From NCBI RefSeq assembly GCF_041435215.1, contig NZ_CP108394.1:7068001-7132000 (forward strand): 64,000 bases of DNA, read 5' to 3'. The first letter of the stretch is position 1, and every line of letters begins with the position of its first letter. A program made the translations under genes and the position numbers. This stretch comes from Streptomyces sp. NBC_01314. GTDB lineage: Bacteria; Actinomycetota; Actinomycetes; Streptomycetales; Streptomycetaceae. Positions 42,303 through 52,184 of the stretch are shown here, in pieces. The notes under the pieces were generated by a model. It saw nothing but the letters and a program-made list of their open reading frames with translations, ran no database searches and had not been told where the DNA came from.

Positions 42303-44933
42303 GTGACCGACAACACTCAGCGCCCCGACAGTGGGCCGAACAGCGCCCCCGAACTGCCGACCCAGTACACGCCGGCCGAGGTAGAGGGAACGCTGTACGA
42401 GCGCTGGGTAGAGCGCGGTTACTTCGAGGCTGATGCGAAGAGCGACAAACCCGCGTACACCATCGTCATCCCGCCGCCGAACGTCACCGGCTCCCTCCAC
42501 CTGGGCCACGCCTTCGAGCACACGCTGATCGACGCCCTCACCCGCCGCAAGCGCATGCAGGGCTACGAGACGCTGTGGCAGCCGGGCATGGACCACGCCG
42601 GCATCGCGACACAGAACGTCGTCGAGCGGGAGCTCGCCAAGGAAGGCAAGTCCCGCCACGACCTGGGCCGCGAGGCGTTCGTCGAGCGAGTCTGGCAGTG
42701 GAAGGCCGAGTCCGGCGGGCAGATCGCCGGCCAGATGCGGCGCCTGGGCAACGGCGTCGCATGGAGCCGCGACCGCTTCACCATGGACGAGGGCCTGTCC
42801 CGTGCCGTCCAGACCGTCTTCAAGAAGATGTACGACGACGGCCTGATCTACCGCGCCGAGCGCATCATCAACTGGTGCCCGCGCTGCCTGACGGCCATCT
42901 CGGACATCGAGGTCGACTACCAGGACGACGACGGTGAGCTCGTCTCACTGAAGTACGGCGAGGGGGACGACACGGTCGTCGTCGCCACCACGCGTGCGGA
43001 GACCATGCTCGGTGACACCGCCGTCGCCGTTCACCCGGACGACGAGCGATACAAGCATCTCGTCGGTCGGCGCATCGTGCTGCCGCTGACGGGCCGCACG
43101 ATTCCCGTCGTCGCCGACACGCACGTCGACCCGGAGTTCGGCACCGGTGCCGTCAAGGTCACGCCCGCCCACGACCCCAACGACTTCGCCATCGGCCAGC
43201 GCCACGGCCTGGAGTCGCTGACCGTCATGGACGAGCGCGGCGTCATCACCGTCCACGGCCCCTTCGAGGGCCTGGACCGCTTCGAGGCGCGTTCCGCGAT
43301 CGTCGCCGCGCTGCGCGCCGACGGCCGGATCGTCGCCGAGAAGCGGCCGTACGTCCACTCGGTCGGCCACTGCTCCCGCTGCAAGACAACCCTTGAGCCG
43401 CGGCTGTCTCTGCAGTGGTGGGTGAAGGTCGAGACGCTCGCCAAGGCCGCGGGTGACGCGGTCCGCGACGGCCGGGTGGACATCCACCCCGCCGACCTGT
43501 CGCAGCGGTACTTCGACTGGGTCGACAACCTCAACGACTGGTGCATCTCACGGCAGTTGTGGTGGGGCCACCGGATCCCCGTCTGGCACGGTCCGAACGG
43601 CGAGACCGTGTGCGTCGGCCCCGACGAGCAGCCGCCGACCGGCGAGGGCTGGGAGCAGGACACCGACGTCCTCGACACCTGGTTCTCCTCCGGCCTGTGG
43701 CCCTTCTCCACGCTGGGCTGGCCCGAGAAGACCGCGGACCTGGCCAAGTTCTATCCGAACTCGGCCATGGTCACCGGGTACGACCTGATGTTCTTCTGGG
43801 TCGCCCGGATGATGATGTTCGGCCTGTACGCGATGGACGGTGAGGTTCCCTTCCACACCATCGCGTTCCACGGCATGGTCCGTGACGAGCACGGCAAGAA
43901 GATGTCGAAGTCGTTCGGTAACACGGTCAATCCGCTGGACTGGATGGACAAGTACGGCTCCGACGCTCTGCGGTTCACGCTCGCCCGGGGCGCCAACCCC
44001 GGTACCGACGTGCCGATCGGCGAGGACTGGGTCCAGGCGTCCCGGAACTTCGCCAACAAGGTCTGGAACGCGACGCGGTTCGCGCTGATGAACGGCGCCA
44101 CGGTCGAGGGTGAGCTGCCCCCGGCCGAGCAGCTCTCGGCCACGGACCGTTGGATCCTGTCCCGGCTGAACACCGTGGTGGCCGAGGCGGACGCGTACTA
44201 CGACGACTACCAGTTCGCGAAGCTCGCCGATGCCCTGTACCACTTCGCGTGGGACGAGGTTTTCGACTGGTACGTCGAGCTGTCCAAGACGACGTTCATG
44301 ACCGGCGGCGACGCGGCCAAGGTCTCGGCTCGCGTCCTGGGCGAGGTCCTGGACGTGACGCTGCGACTGCTGCATCCCATCGTTCCGTTCGTGACGGAGA
44401 CGCTGTGGACCACGCTCACCGGCCGCGAGTCCATCGTGATCGCCGACTGGCCGACGGACAGGGGGTTCCGCGATGCCGCCGCCGAGGCGGAGATCGAGAG
44501 CCTCCAACAGGTGATCACCGAGGTTCGGCGCTTCCGGTCGGACCAGGGGCTGCAGCCTGGTCAGAAGGTCCCGGCCCGCCTGGACCTGTCGGGTACGCAG
44601 CTCGCAGCCCACGAGGCCGCCATCCGTCAGCTGCTGCGACTGCAGCCGGAGGGTGACGGCTTCAGCGCCACGGCGACGCTCCCGGTCGCCGGCGCCACGG
44701 TCGCGCTCGACCTGTCCGGCACGATCGACGTCGCGGCCGAGCGCAAGCGGCTGGCCAAGGACCTTGCCGCGGCCGAGAAGGAGAAAGCTCAGGCGGAGGC
44801 AAAGCTCGGCAACGAGGCGTTCCTGGCGAAGGCCCCGGACAACGTGGTCGAGAAGATCCGTACCCGCCTGACGAAGGCCGAAGGGGACATCGTCCGGCTG
44901 CAGAATCAGATCAGCAACCTGCCGCCGGTGTAG
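42303..44933 (+). CDS. valS: valyl-tRNA synthetase
   Basis: Class I synthetase of 876 residues that charges tRNA-Val. It has HLGH in [17 protein letters not shown], the KMSKS signature in [15 protein letters not shown], and the [10 protein letters not shown] tryptophan motif. Editing-domain segments include [15 protein letters not shown]. The C-terminal coiled coil ([20 protein letters not shown]) is present. GTG 42303 ([11 protein letters not shown]) is preferred: a -10 element ends seven bases before it, while ATG 42294 lies inside the promoter. The usual Streptomyces valS neighbour folC is absent. The setting here is MFS/MerR, a decayed XRE gene and a truncated glycosyltransferase, so it may be a second copy. 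Confidence 0.93.
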   Translation: MTDNTQRPDSGPNSAPELPTQYTPAEVEGTLYERWVERGYFEADAKSDKPAYTIVIPPPNVTGSLHLGHAFEHTLIDALTRRKRMQGYETLWQPGMDHAGIATQNVVERELAKEGKSRHDLGREAFVERVWQWKAESGGQIAGQMRRLGNGVAWSRDRFTMDEGLSRAVQTVFKKMYDDGLIYRAERIINWCPRCLTAISDIEVDYQDDDGELVSLKYGEGDDTVVVATTRAETMLGDTAVAVHPDDERYKHLVGRRIVLPLTGRTIPVVADTHVDPEFGTGAVKVTPAHDPNDFAIGQRHGLESLTVMDERGVITVHGPFEGLDRFEARSAIVAALRADGRIVAEKRPYVHSVGHCSRCKTTLEPRLSLQWWVKVETLAKAAGDAVRDGRVDIHPADLSQRYFDWVDNLNDWCISRQLWWGHRIPVWHGPNGETVCVGPDEQPPTGEGWEQDTDVLDTWFSSGLWPFSTLGWPEKTADLAKFYPNSAMVTGYDLMFFWVARMMMFGLYAMDGEVPFHTIAFHGMVRDEHGKKMSKSFGNTVNPLDWMDKYGSDALRFTLARGANPGTDVPIGEDWVQASRNFANKVWNATRFALMNGATVEGELPPAEQLSATDRWILSRLNTVVAEADAYYDDYQFAKLADALYHFAWDEVFDWYVELSKTTFMTGGDAAKVSARVLGEVLDVTLRLLHPIVPFVTETLWTTLTGRESIVIADWPTDRGFRDAAAEAEIESLQQVITEVRRFRSDQGLQPGQKVPARLDLSGTQLAAHEAAIRQLLRLQPEGDGFSATATLPVAGATVALDLSGTIDVAAERKRLAKDLAAAEKEKAQAEAKLGNEAFLAKAPDNVVEKIRTRLTKAEGDIVRLQNQISNLPPV

Positions 44934-44947
44934 TAGCCAGAGCAGTG

Positions 44948-44980
44948 AAGGAAGCCCCGGACATCGTCCGGGGCTTCCTT
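44948..44980. terminator. hairpin terminator after valS
   Basis: A perfect 15-bp stem AAGGAAGCCCCGGAC / GTCCGGGGCTTCCTT with an ATC loop lies between valS (+) and the glycosyltransferase fragment (-). Confidence 0.9.
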
Positions 44981-44996
44981 CGTAAGTGGGTTCTCT

Positions 44997-45893
44997 CTAT
45001 GGGATTCCCAGCCACTCGAAGGGGCTCGACAGAGAGAACTCCCGCTGGCGGGCGACCGTCAGGGCCTGTTCGAGGTCGAACTCGGCCATCCGGATCAGGT
45101 CGACGAGCCGAGACGGCTTCGAGGCGAGGACGTCGCGCGTGATGTCCTCGGCCGAGTCGTCGCGGTTGAAGTGGTGCCGGAACAGGTCGAGGTTCTTCTC
45201 GACCACGAGCAGTGTCATCTCGAACTCGGAGATCTCGACGTTGGAGACCCGTCGTGTGCGCGAGTGGATCCGGTACTCGTGCAGCGGGCCGCCGATGCAC
45301 ACGATGTGGTTCTGGTCGCCCCTGCGGAAACGCCCGGCGAGGAGGTTCACGGCGAACGCCCAGTCCCCCCACTTCCGTACGTGCGGGTCGTAGAGACCAC
45401 CGCAGACGGCGTCGTTACGGCGGCAGACGATCGAGGTGGGCACGTGGTGCTTGCGCAGGACCAACTCCTCGCGGCAGGGGTAGGAGGAGATGGTGAGCCC
45501 GTCGAAGTCGCCGATCATCCGAGACATGGTGTGGACGAAGGCCACGTGCTGGTGCGTCGTGAGGAGCTTGACGGCTTGGTCCGGGTAGCTGCCGGCCTGC
45601 AACAACTCGGGTGCCGTGGCGAGCCGGTCGTCGGCGTCGAGCTGCATCACGAACTCGAAGCCGGCAGCGTTGATGCCGGCGTTCCTCGCGGCGTGGTGCC
45701 CGCTGTGCTCCTGGCGGACGATGCGGACGCCGGTGCGCTCGGCGCACAGCGAGATGGCACGAAGCGTGCGGTGGTCGTCGGAGCCGTCATCCACGACCAC
45801 GACTTCGTACGGGAACGCGTGGGGCTGCTGGATCAGGGACTCCACGGCTTCGACGCGATACTTCTGCTCCTTGTCGTCCGCAGTCCCATGAGG
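44997..45893 (-). pseudogene. 5'-truncated GT2 glycosyltransferase
   Basis: The frame encodes a GT-A glycosyltransferase: EVVVVDDGSDDHRTLRAI, QEHSGHHAARNAGINAAG, FVMQLDADDRL (DxD motif) and KWGDWAFAVNLLAG, ending SPFEWLGIP. The expected first strand (VSVIVPTYN) is missing. Upstream the frame reads DKEQKYRVEAVESLIQQP, which looks like the helix after that strand, but a TAG stop lies just before it at about 45899-45901. Translation could start only at GTG 45845, after the first strand. The product would lack part of the UDP-sugar site, so it is probably not functional. Confidence 0.65.
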
Positions 45894-45950
45894 AGTGTCC
45901 TACACGCTCGCGTCTGAGGTGAGATCTTTCTGGGGGGTGGGGTGAACATG

Positions 45951-46060
45951 TTCGGTCCTGGGCCTGTTCCCTGAAGTCGACGGTCAGGAACAGTTGGACG
46001 GCGTCCAGTACGTAACGGCGGCTCCACTCGGTGCCCTGAGTACGAAGAGCATCCGTCGCG
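45951..46060 (-). pseudogene. coding-like fragment, unidentified
   Basis: On the minus strand one frame reads DALRTQGTEWSRRYVLDAVQ and LFLTVDFREQAQD with strong G/C third-position bias, but it has no start and is open only for about 40 codons. It may be a remnant of a gene disrupted together with the glycosyltransferase next to it. I do not recognise the family. Confidence 0.35.
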
Positions 46061-46092
46061 GGCCCTGACTAAAGTACAAAAAATGATTGGTC

Positions 46093-46296
46093 TCAGCTTC
46101 CCAACGTCGTGTTTTTAAGTGCTTCTGTGAATGAATTCCATGCTTGACCTCGAACAACGACTAGAGCTTCTCTGGAACGCTTTGAATCGCGTATGAGAGT
46201 AGCGTCTCCGGTGTGCGCGCACTCGACACATTCTGTCCCGCTCCCTCCGCTGTAAGAGGACTTGAACCAGAAGTGTTTGGGCAATGCGGTCATCAC
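46093..46296 (-). CDS. DUF397 protein
   Basis: The 67-residue protein has the DUF397 pattern: FWFKSSYSGGSGTECVECAH, IRDSKRSREALVVVRGQAW and a C-terminal FTEALKN. It overlaps the XRE gene by ATGA and is translationally coupled to it. In Streptomyces DUF397 proteins form sets with an XRE/DUF5753 regulator and an ATP-binding anti-sigma-like protein (abaA/whiJ-type clusters) linked to development. Codon use here is less G/C-biased than in core genes, suggesting acquired DNA. Confidence 0.9.
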   Translation of the reverse strand: MMTALPKHFWFKSSYSGGSGTECVECAHTGDATLIRDSKRSREALVVVRGQAWNSFTEALKNTTLGS

Positions 46297-47138
46297 GTCT
46301 CCTTTTTAAGACGGTCGATCAGTGTCGCTGAAGACTCAAGATCGAGCGCCTGCGCGCTCAGGTACTGGAACGCCAACCTATAGCGCCCCAGTTCCTGAGG
46401 CTTCTCCATGAAGAGCCCCCCACCGAGCAGGTCGACGTAGATCACGTCCAGTTCGGGCTTCGGGCCGCGCAGGATAGCGAAGCTGCCAACTGCCGCTGCA
46501 TGAGCGCCTGTTGAGAAGGCGAGTACTTGGACTGTGATGTTTGGGCGCTCGCCCATGATGAGTAGGTGTTGTAGCTGCTCGTGCATGACTTCACGCCCCC
46601 CGACCCTGCGCCGGATGGCTGCTTCGTCGATAACGCACCAGACGTGCGGGGGCTCGTCCCGTTCAAGGAGCTCCTGTCGCTTCATTCGGATGTCGACCAT
46701 GTGCTGCACTTCCCGCTCCGCGCATTCGACCTCCGAAGCTCGGTGAACGGCTTCCGCGTACTTGCGGGTCTGGAGCAGGCCAGGGATGTACATGCAGGCG
46801 TAGTGGTCTTCGCGTACAACCTCGTCCTCAAGCGTGAGCATGAGGTTCATGGAGTCGGGGATCGGATCGTCGAGCGACCGCCACCAGCCCTGAATTTTGG
46901 CTCCCTTTGCGAGCTCGACCAGAGCCAGACGTTCTTCGTCGATGGCTCCATACTCGCGGCAAAGGGCGTCCACGGCCGGCCACTTGACTGTGCCTTCTTT
47001 CGTCTCGTAGCGACTCAGCGTCGCCTTTGAGATGCCTACGCGTGTGCCTGCCTCCTCAAGGGTCAGCCCCTTGAGCTCGCGAAGGCGGCGCAGGTCCGCA
47101 CCTAGTTGGCGCCTGCGCGTGGTGGGTCCAATTGGCAT
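46293..47138 (-). CDS. XRE-family regulator (DUF5753 type)
   Basis: The 281-residue protein has an N-terminal HTH (RRQLGADLRRLRELKGLTLE, EAGTRVGISKATLSRYETKE) and a C-terminal DUF5753 domain (YIPGLLQTRKYAEAVHRA, REVQHMVDIRMKRQELLE and VWCVIDEAAIRRRVGGREV). It is the regulator of the trio: DUF397 overlaps it by 4 bases, and an ATP-binding protein is divergent. WhiJ-type proteins of this kind repress developmental genes until a DUF397 partner relieves them. It probably autoregulates from the 200-base divergent gap. Confidence 0.92.
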   Translation of the reverse strand: MPIGPTTRRRQLGADLRRLRELKGLTLEEAGTRVGISKATLSRYETKEGTVKWPAVDALCREYGAIDEERLALVELAKGAKIQGWWRSLDDPIPDSMNLMLTLEDEVVREDHYACMYIPGLLQTRKYAEAVHRASEVECAEREVQHMVDIRMKRQELLERDEPPHVWCVIDEAAIRRRVGGREVMHEQLQHLLIMGERPNITVQVLAFSTGAHAAAVGSFAILRGPKPELDVIYVDLLGGGLFMEKPQELGRYRLAFQYLSAQALDLESSATLIDRLKKET

Positions 47139-47341
47139 GTTTGCTGCCCTTCGTATCGATCCGTTAGATCGTCCTGGTTGCCTGGATAGGTCGGCAAGAT
47201 GGTGTGCGCCGGGGGCGTGAGGTGTGACAGCGCGCTCCTACTCCAACGCTGATGAGAGTTCCATTTTGAGACTTCCAGTGCAACTCTAAGTGTGCGGCTG
47301 GATGCGTTGCGCAACTTGATGCAGGCGAGAAGGAGTTGAGC

Positions 47342-47995
47342 ATGGACTGCACGATCTGCATGCCAAGGAAGCCCTGGGATCTTCAGTTCCTGGCGGAGCC
47401 CGAGGAAGTTGCAGCTCTACGGCGTGTGCTGAGGGTTCACTTGGGGCTCTGGGGCCTCGACGATCTCATCGACGCAGCTCAGCTCTGCGTCAGCGAGCTC
47501 GTTTCCAACGTGATCACTCACGTCGGTCCTGGTACTCCCACCACCCTCGCGGTTTCCATGGAGAGCACCCGCTTGCGGATCGAGGTCCATGACCCCGATA
47601 CTCGCGCTCTGCCCATGCTCCTGAGTCAAGGCGTCAACTCCGAAAACGGAAGGGGAATGGAGCTCATTGCCCTCATCGCTGACCGGTGGGGCGTCCAGCT
47701 CTTCGCCGATCGCAAGGTGACGTGGTGCGAGCTCCCTACCGCCTTGATCTCGCCCGACGGGCATCGCGGGGGGCCCCACGTTACGAGAGCGGAGGAGGTG
47801 CTCTGCCTCTACACCGCGGCAGAGCCGCCGCCCGCAGCTGGGTCCGGTCGGCTGCGTGCAGCTACGGGAGAGGAAGCAGCGATCGGTGCTATTGCTGATC
47901 TTCTCCACTGGCTCCGGGCGCATGGCAGGGATGCTGATGACGCATTGGACCGAGCCCAGATGCGCTTTGCAGCGGAAGTGGGGGTGGTGGGCTGA
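47342..47995 (+). CDS. ATP-binding anti-sigma-like protein (HATPase_c)
   Basis: The 217-residue protein has a GHKL ATPase core: an N box in LCVSELVSNVITHVG (E and N), a G1 box PDTRALP, and G2-like ENGRGMELIALIADRW. These motifs define RsbW/SpoIIAB-type serine kinases, which bind sigma factors and anti-anti-sigma partners. A Cys-rich N-terminus (MDCTICMPRKPW) and an extra C-terminal helical tail of about 60 residues are unusual. It is the divergent third member of the XRE/DUF397 cluster. Confidence 0.88.
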   Translation: MDCTICMPRKPWDLQFLAEPEEVAALRRVLRVHLGLWGLDDLIDAAQLCVSELVSNVITHVGPGTPTTLAVSMESTRLRIEVHDPDTRALPMLLSQGVNSENGRGMELIALIADRWGVQLFADRKVTWCELPTALISPDGHRGGPHVTRAEEVLCLYTAAEPPPAAGSGRLRAATGEEAAIGAIADLLHWLRAHGRDADDALDRAQMRFAAEVGVVG

Positions 47996-48009
47996 CTCGA
48001 CCTGTGGCG

Positions 48010-51000
48010 CTACCCGGCTTTGATCGTCGAGTACGTCCACACGTCCGCTGGCATCTCGTGCTTCAGCTTCCACGTGATCGCCATCGGTTTGCTTCCGGTG
48101 TGCTTCTCGTACTCAGCCGGGCCGAGGAGTATCCACGGCTGGGCGCCGCCCATGTCGGTGCTCTTGTAGCGGCGCACGAAGAGCAGGACGTGGCTGCCCT
48201 CAGCGACATGATGCTGATAGCGCAGGCCAGTGGGGGAAGCCACGGAAGTCTGATTCTGGGACTCCCAGTGGAAGAGAGTCTCGCTCTGTGCGTAGTCGTG
48301 GTACCTGGTCTGCGGCGAGAAGTCCTTCTCGTCTTTCTCCAGCGTGATGAGGAGCGCGTCCGTCTTGATCGAGTCGCACCACTTCACGCCCTCGCGGAAG
48401 TCGGCCGGCATGAAGCCGCCGATGTACGACTGCCCCAACGCAGGCAGGATCTCTTCGCGGCTGTACGAGGCATGCACGGTGAGGGGGACGCCTCCCTGAC
48501 CACCCAAGCCCAAGAGAGGGATTGGTACGTGCTCGGTGTGGGCGAGGTTGTACTCCAGTACCTGGCGCAGCTCACTGCGGACCGCGTGCTGTTTTTGCAG
48601 GGCTGCAAACCCGGCGTCGTAGTTGGCGTACCCCTTGCGGACGATGCCGCCGAGTGGCCACAACTGGAAGAAGAGCATACGAGCATAGGCCTGCCCCTGC
48701 TCGTCCAGGGCGGTGTAGGCGGGGGCATCGTCTTCCAACATTCGCGTGTACGCGGCGACCCGTAGCGGGTCGTCCACGTGGAGGAACGCGGAGATGCGCT
48801 TGAGCAGTGCGGCCTCGCCTTCCGGAGCCTCACCCTTCAGGAGGCCGGAGCGGCGGAGTAGACCCGTCCAAGCGTTTCCGTTGCCCCGGTACAGCTCCTT
48901 GAGCTCGCGCCCGCTCTCGTCGAGGTAGCGGCTGAGTTTCAGCTCGGCGTAGTCCGCCACCTCGCGCGCCAGTGCTGTGACGTTGACGCCGATCTGGTCC
49001 TTGATGTTGGCGATGATGGTCTTCTTGGCCTTCTCCTCAAGGATGATCTGGCAGCCGGACGGGAGCTGCGGGAAGTCGTGCTCGATGTTGTCCAAGAGCC
49101 GCTTGCGGGTCAGGTTCGTCAGGGCGCGGAACTGGTTCTCGAAGCGGAATTCCTTGCGGTGCTGGCCGATGAAGTCCAACACGGTCAGCACCGCCTTGTT
49201 TTCGGTACGCCGGAGACCTCGGCCGAGCTGCTGCAAGAACACCGTGACGCTGGAGGTGGGGCGTAGCAAGAGCAGAGTGTCTACGTCGGGGATGTCCAGG
49301 CCCTCGTTGAAGAGGTCGACCGAGAAGATCACCTGCAACGCCCCGGAGGTGAGGTCAGCCAGGGCCTGCTTGCGCTCCTCGGCAGAGGTCCCGGCAGACA
49401 GGGCAACGGCGTTGAGGCCAGCCTTGCGGAAGGACTCCGCCATGAAGTGCGCATGCGCAACAGAGACGCAGAAGCCCAAGGCGCGCATGGCACTTGGATC
49501 GGCGACTTTCTCCTCAACGGCCTTCAAGACCAGCAACGCCCGCGCGCGGTTGGCGGACAACACATCGCTCAGCGCGCTTGCGTCGTACGCCCCGCGATGC
49601 CACTTCACCGCACTCAGGTCGGTGTTGTCGCTGATGCCGAGGTAGTGAAAGGGGCTAAGTAGGTCGTTCTCCAAGGCCTCCCACAACCGCATCTCGGCAG
49701 CGATGCGCCCATCGAAGAACTCGTCCTGGATGTTCTTGCCGTCCATGCGCTCGGGAGTCGCAGTCAGTCCAAGCAGCTCCAGCGGCTCGAAGTGATCGAG
49801 GATCTTCCGGTACGTCGGCGAAGTCCCGTGGTGGAACTCGTCGATCACGATCACGTCGAAGTGATCAGCAGCGAGCTGGTCCAAGGTGCGCGCGTTCAGT
49901 GACTGCACGCTGGCGAAAACATGCGTCCAGCGCTCCGGAATCTCCCCGCTGTGCAGGGATTCGCCGAAGTTCGCGTCGACCAAGACGTCTTGGTAGGTCC
50001 GTAGGGACTGCTGGAGAATCTCCTTGCGATGAGCGACGAACAGCAGCCGCAGGTCACGGCCGTGCTTCTTGCGTAGCTGCTTGTAGTCCAGTGCTGCCAT
50101 CACGGTCTTGCCGGTACCTGTCGCCGCGACCAGCAGATTCTGGTGCCGGTCATGCACTTTGCGCTCGACTTCGAGGCGCTCCAACATGTCGCGTTGATGG
50201 GCGTAGGGTCGTACTTCGAGACCGGACAGGGTGATCCTGCGATCCGAGGCTGAGGTGTTCGAGGTGCCCCCGGCGATCGCCAATGCTTCCTGGAGTCGAG
50301 CGCCGTCGGTGTCCGGGTCGTACAGCTCGAAGGACGGGTCGCTCCAGTACGCCTCGAAGGTTGCGTCGAACTTTCGCAATACGTCGGGTGTGGCGATGGA
50401 CGACAGCCGGACGTTCCACTCCAACCCGTCGAGCAGCGCGGCCTTGGAGAGGTTGGAGCTGCCGACGTACGCAGTGTCGTAACCGCTCTTTCGCCTGAAC
50501 AGCCAAGCCTTGGCGTGGAGGCGAGTTGACCTCGTCTCGTAGTTGACCCTGACTTCCGCGTTGAACTCCCGCACCAGCCGATCCAGTGCGCGCCGCTCGG
50601 TGGCACCGATGTACGTCGTCGTGATGACACGTACGGGCACGGCCCGTTCGCGGGCTGCCTTCAAGGACTGCTCGATGATGCGCAGACCGTGCCACTTCAC
50701 GAACGCGCAGAGCAGGTCGACGCGATCAGCAGTGGCGAGCTCTGCACGCAACTCGAAGCCCAGGCTGGGGTCTTCCGGTGCGTTGGTGATGAGTGCGGTG
50801 TCGGAGAGTGGGATACCGGGTCGGACAGCGAAGACACCGGGGGCCTCCTGTCGGGTCAGCGCCAGGAGTTGACGAGGTCCGTCCGCCACCAACTCCACCC
50901 ACTCCTGTGCTCCCTTCAGCGTGCTGATGGACTCCAGGATGTGGTTCACCGCGTAGACCCGCTCCTCGGCAGGGAGGCCTTGCAGTACGCGACGTACTGT

Positions 51001-51171
51001 CCGGGCGATGTGCCTTGCTAGGACGTGGGGTACGGATTCGGCTCCCACCGTGTCGCTCACCGGATGCCATCCGAGGTTTGCGAACTCCTTCAGCGTCTGC
51101 TCGAAGCGCACGGTGATGAGCTGCTCGTACGCCCCCACGGCCGGCTGCGCGAGATCCCCCGACTCAGACAC
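48010..51171 (-). CDS. PLD-nuclease/SF2 helicase/DUF3427 protein
   Basis: The 1053-residue protein combines three parts. A phospholipase-D-type nuclease domain (about 120-290) has STRLHAKAWLFRRKSGYDTA and YVGSSNLSKAAL. An SF2 helicase core has Walker A AATGTGKTVMA (about 352), DEFHHG box II (about 442), a SAT-like LGLTATPER and motif VI QQLGRGLRR (about 652). A C-terminal DUF3427 region follows. Such proteins occur in nucleic-acid-targeting defence loci, but the activity is inferred from family. The ATPase and nuclease residues look intact. It is the largest gene of the accessory island and divergent from a nuclease gene. Confidence 0.9.
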   Translation of the reverse strand: MSESGDLAQPAVGAYEQLITVRFEQTLKEFANLGWHPVSDTVGAESVPHVLARHIARTVRRVLQGLPAEERVYAVNHILESISTLKGAQEWVELVADGPRQLLALTRQEAPGVFAVRPGIPLSDTALITNAPEDPSLGFELRAELATADRVDLLCAFVKWHGLRIIEQSLKAARERAVPVRVITTTYIGATERRALDRLVREFNAEVRVNYETRSTRLHAKAWLFRRKSGYDTAYVGSSNLSKAALLDGLEWNVRLSSIATPDVLRKFDATFEAYWSDPSFELYDPDTDGARLQEALAIAGGTSNTSASDRRITLSGLEVRPYAHQRDMLERLEVERKVHDRHQNLLVAATGTGKTVMAALDYKQLRKKHGRDLRLLFVAHRKEILQQSLRTYQDVLVDANFGESLHSGEIPERWTHVFASVQSLNARTLDQLAADHFDVIVIDEFHHGTSPTYRKILDHFEPLELLGLTATPERMDGKNIQDEFFDGRIAAEMRLWEALENDLLSPFHYLGISDNTDLSAVKWHRGAYDASALSDVLSANRARALLVLKAVEEKVADPSAMRALGFCVSVAHAHFMAESFRKAGLNAVALSAGTSAEERKQALADLTSGALQVIFSVDLFNEGLDIPDVDTLLLLRPTSSVTVFLQQLGRGLRRTENKAVLTVLDFIGQHRKEFRFENQFRALTNLTRKRLLDNIEHDFPQLPSGCQIILEEKAKKTIIANIKDQIGVNVTALAREVADYAELKLSRYLDESGRELKELYRGNGNAWTGLLRRSGLLKGEAPEGEAALLKRISAFLHVDDPLRVAAYTRMLEDDAPAYTALDEQGQAYARMLFFQLWPLGGIVRKGYANYDAGFAALQKQHAVRSELRQVLEYNLAHTEHVPIPLLGLGGQGGVPLTVHASYSREEILPALGQSYIGGFMPADFREGVKWCDSIKTDALLITLEKDEKDFSPQTRYHDYAQSETLFHWESQNQTSVASPTGLRYQHHVAEGSHVLLFVRRYKSTDMGGAQPWILLGPAEYEKHTGSKPMAITWKLKHEMPADVWTYSTIKAG

Positions 51172-51319
51172 TCTGACTCCCTTGAACGCTCAGCAGTTGT
51201 GCCCATGTGTAACAGAGGGCGCTGACAGTGCGCAGAGGATGGCCGACTGCTGGATGGGGGAGAGGGCCGAGTTGCCTTCCGTAGCTGCAGTGGCCGGTGT
51301 ACCTGCCTAGAATTATTTC

Positions 51320-52165
51320 ATGCCTCAAGAGAAACTTGGAAGCATCCTCAGCTCAGTTGCCATGCGGATGCGCGCAGACTTCGAGCAGTCCAGGAACTTC
51401 AGTCACAACGGAGAAGCGGGAACTTCCCGAGAAGCTCTTGTTCGTGAGTTTCTCGCCAGCTATCTGCCATCCCATGTGGAAACGATACATAACGCCGAGA
51501 TTGTCACTGCTTCAGGGGAGACCTCTCCTCAGTGCGACATCGTTCTCGCGGATCGAGGTACCCCACCCTTCACTACTCTGAACGGGTATCGAATCCTCCC
51601 AAATGAGTGCGTTTATGGCGTTGTCGAAGTGAAGACCAAACTGGACAAGGATCAACTCGTAGACGCGTGTAACAAGATCAGCAAGCTGCGGAGTATGTCG
51701 AAGAATTCATATCGCCCGACGCCTGGCCTTATCTCGCGGAAAACGTCGGCCTACGGGAAAACTTACGACTTCTTCCCAACCTCTGGGATCATCATCGCCT
51801 TTAGTAGTCTCAAATTGGAGACCATTGGTAGTCACCTCATGGAATGGTGTCAAACCCGGCCGCCAGTCGAATGGCCTGATAGTGTCTGGGTGCTGGGCAA
51901 GGGGCAACTTCAGTGGCAGAACCCCGTTGATCATCTGCTCGAACGCTCACCCGGGCCGGGGTCACTGCTCGCGCAAATCGATACGGATGCATCTCAGGAT
52001 ATTTTACTGGCTCTCGCGCTGCACTTAAATATTCACTTCTCTGATGCGTGGATGAATCCGCTGGACCTTGTGCCGTATGCGGGAGCCACTCGCCTCGGCG
52101 TTATTTCGCGTCGCTGGCGCATGACTCCCGCGGGTAGGCCCCTTAAGATGTTGGAAGGCCCGTGA
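51320..52165 (+). CDS. DUF6602-like PD-(D/E)XK nuclease candidate
   Basis: The 281-residue protein starts MPQEKLGSILSSVAMRMRAD. The core has REALVREFLASYLPSHVETI, SPQCDIVLADRG (D73) and CVYGVVEVKTKLDKDQL with E103 and K105. The D-x(n)-E-x-K spacing and the EVKTKLD strand are the signature of restriction-like nucleases. I recognise the layout as the DUF6602 family. It is divergent from the helicase gene by 148 bases and convergent with the SRA gene by 19 bases. Codon use is unlike core genes (more A/T in third positions), so it is acquired. A defence role is inferred. Confidence 0.78.
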   Translation: MPQEKLGSILSSVAMRMRADFEQSRNFSHNGEAGTSREALVREFLASYLPSHVETIHNAEIVTASGETSPQCDIVLADRGTPPFTTLNGYRILPNECVYGVVEVKTKLDKDQLVDACNKISKLRSMSKNSYRPTPGLISRKTSAYGKTYDFFPTSGIIIAFSSLKLETIGSHLMEWCQTRPPVEWPDSVWVLGKGQLQWQNPVDHLLERSPGPGSLLAQIDTDASQDILLALALHLNIHFSDAWMNPLDLVPYAGATRLGVISRRWRMTPAGRPLKMLEGP

Positions 52166-52184
52166 GGGAGAAGGCGCCAATGGG

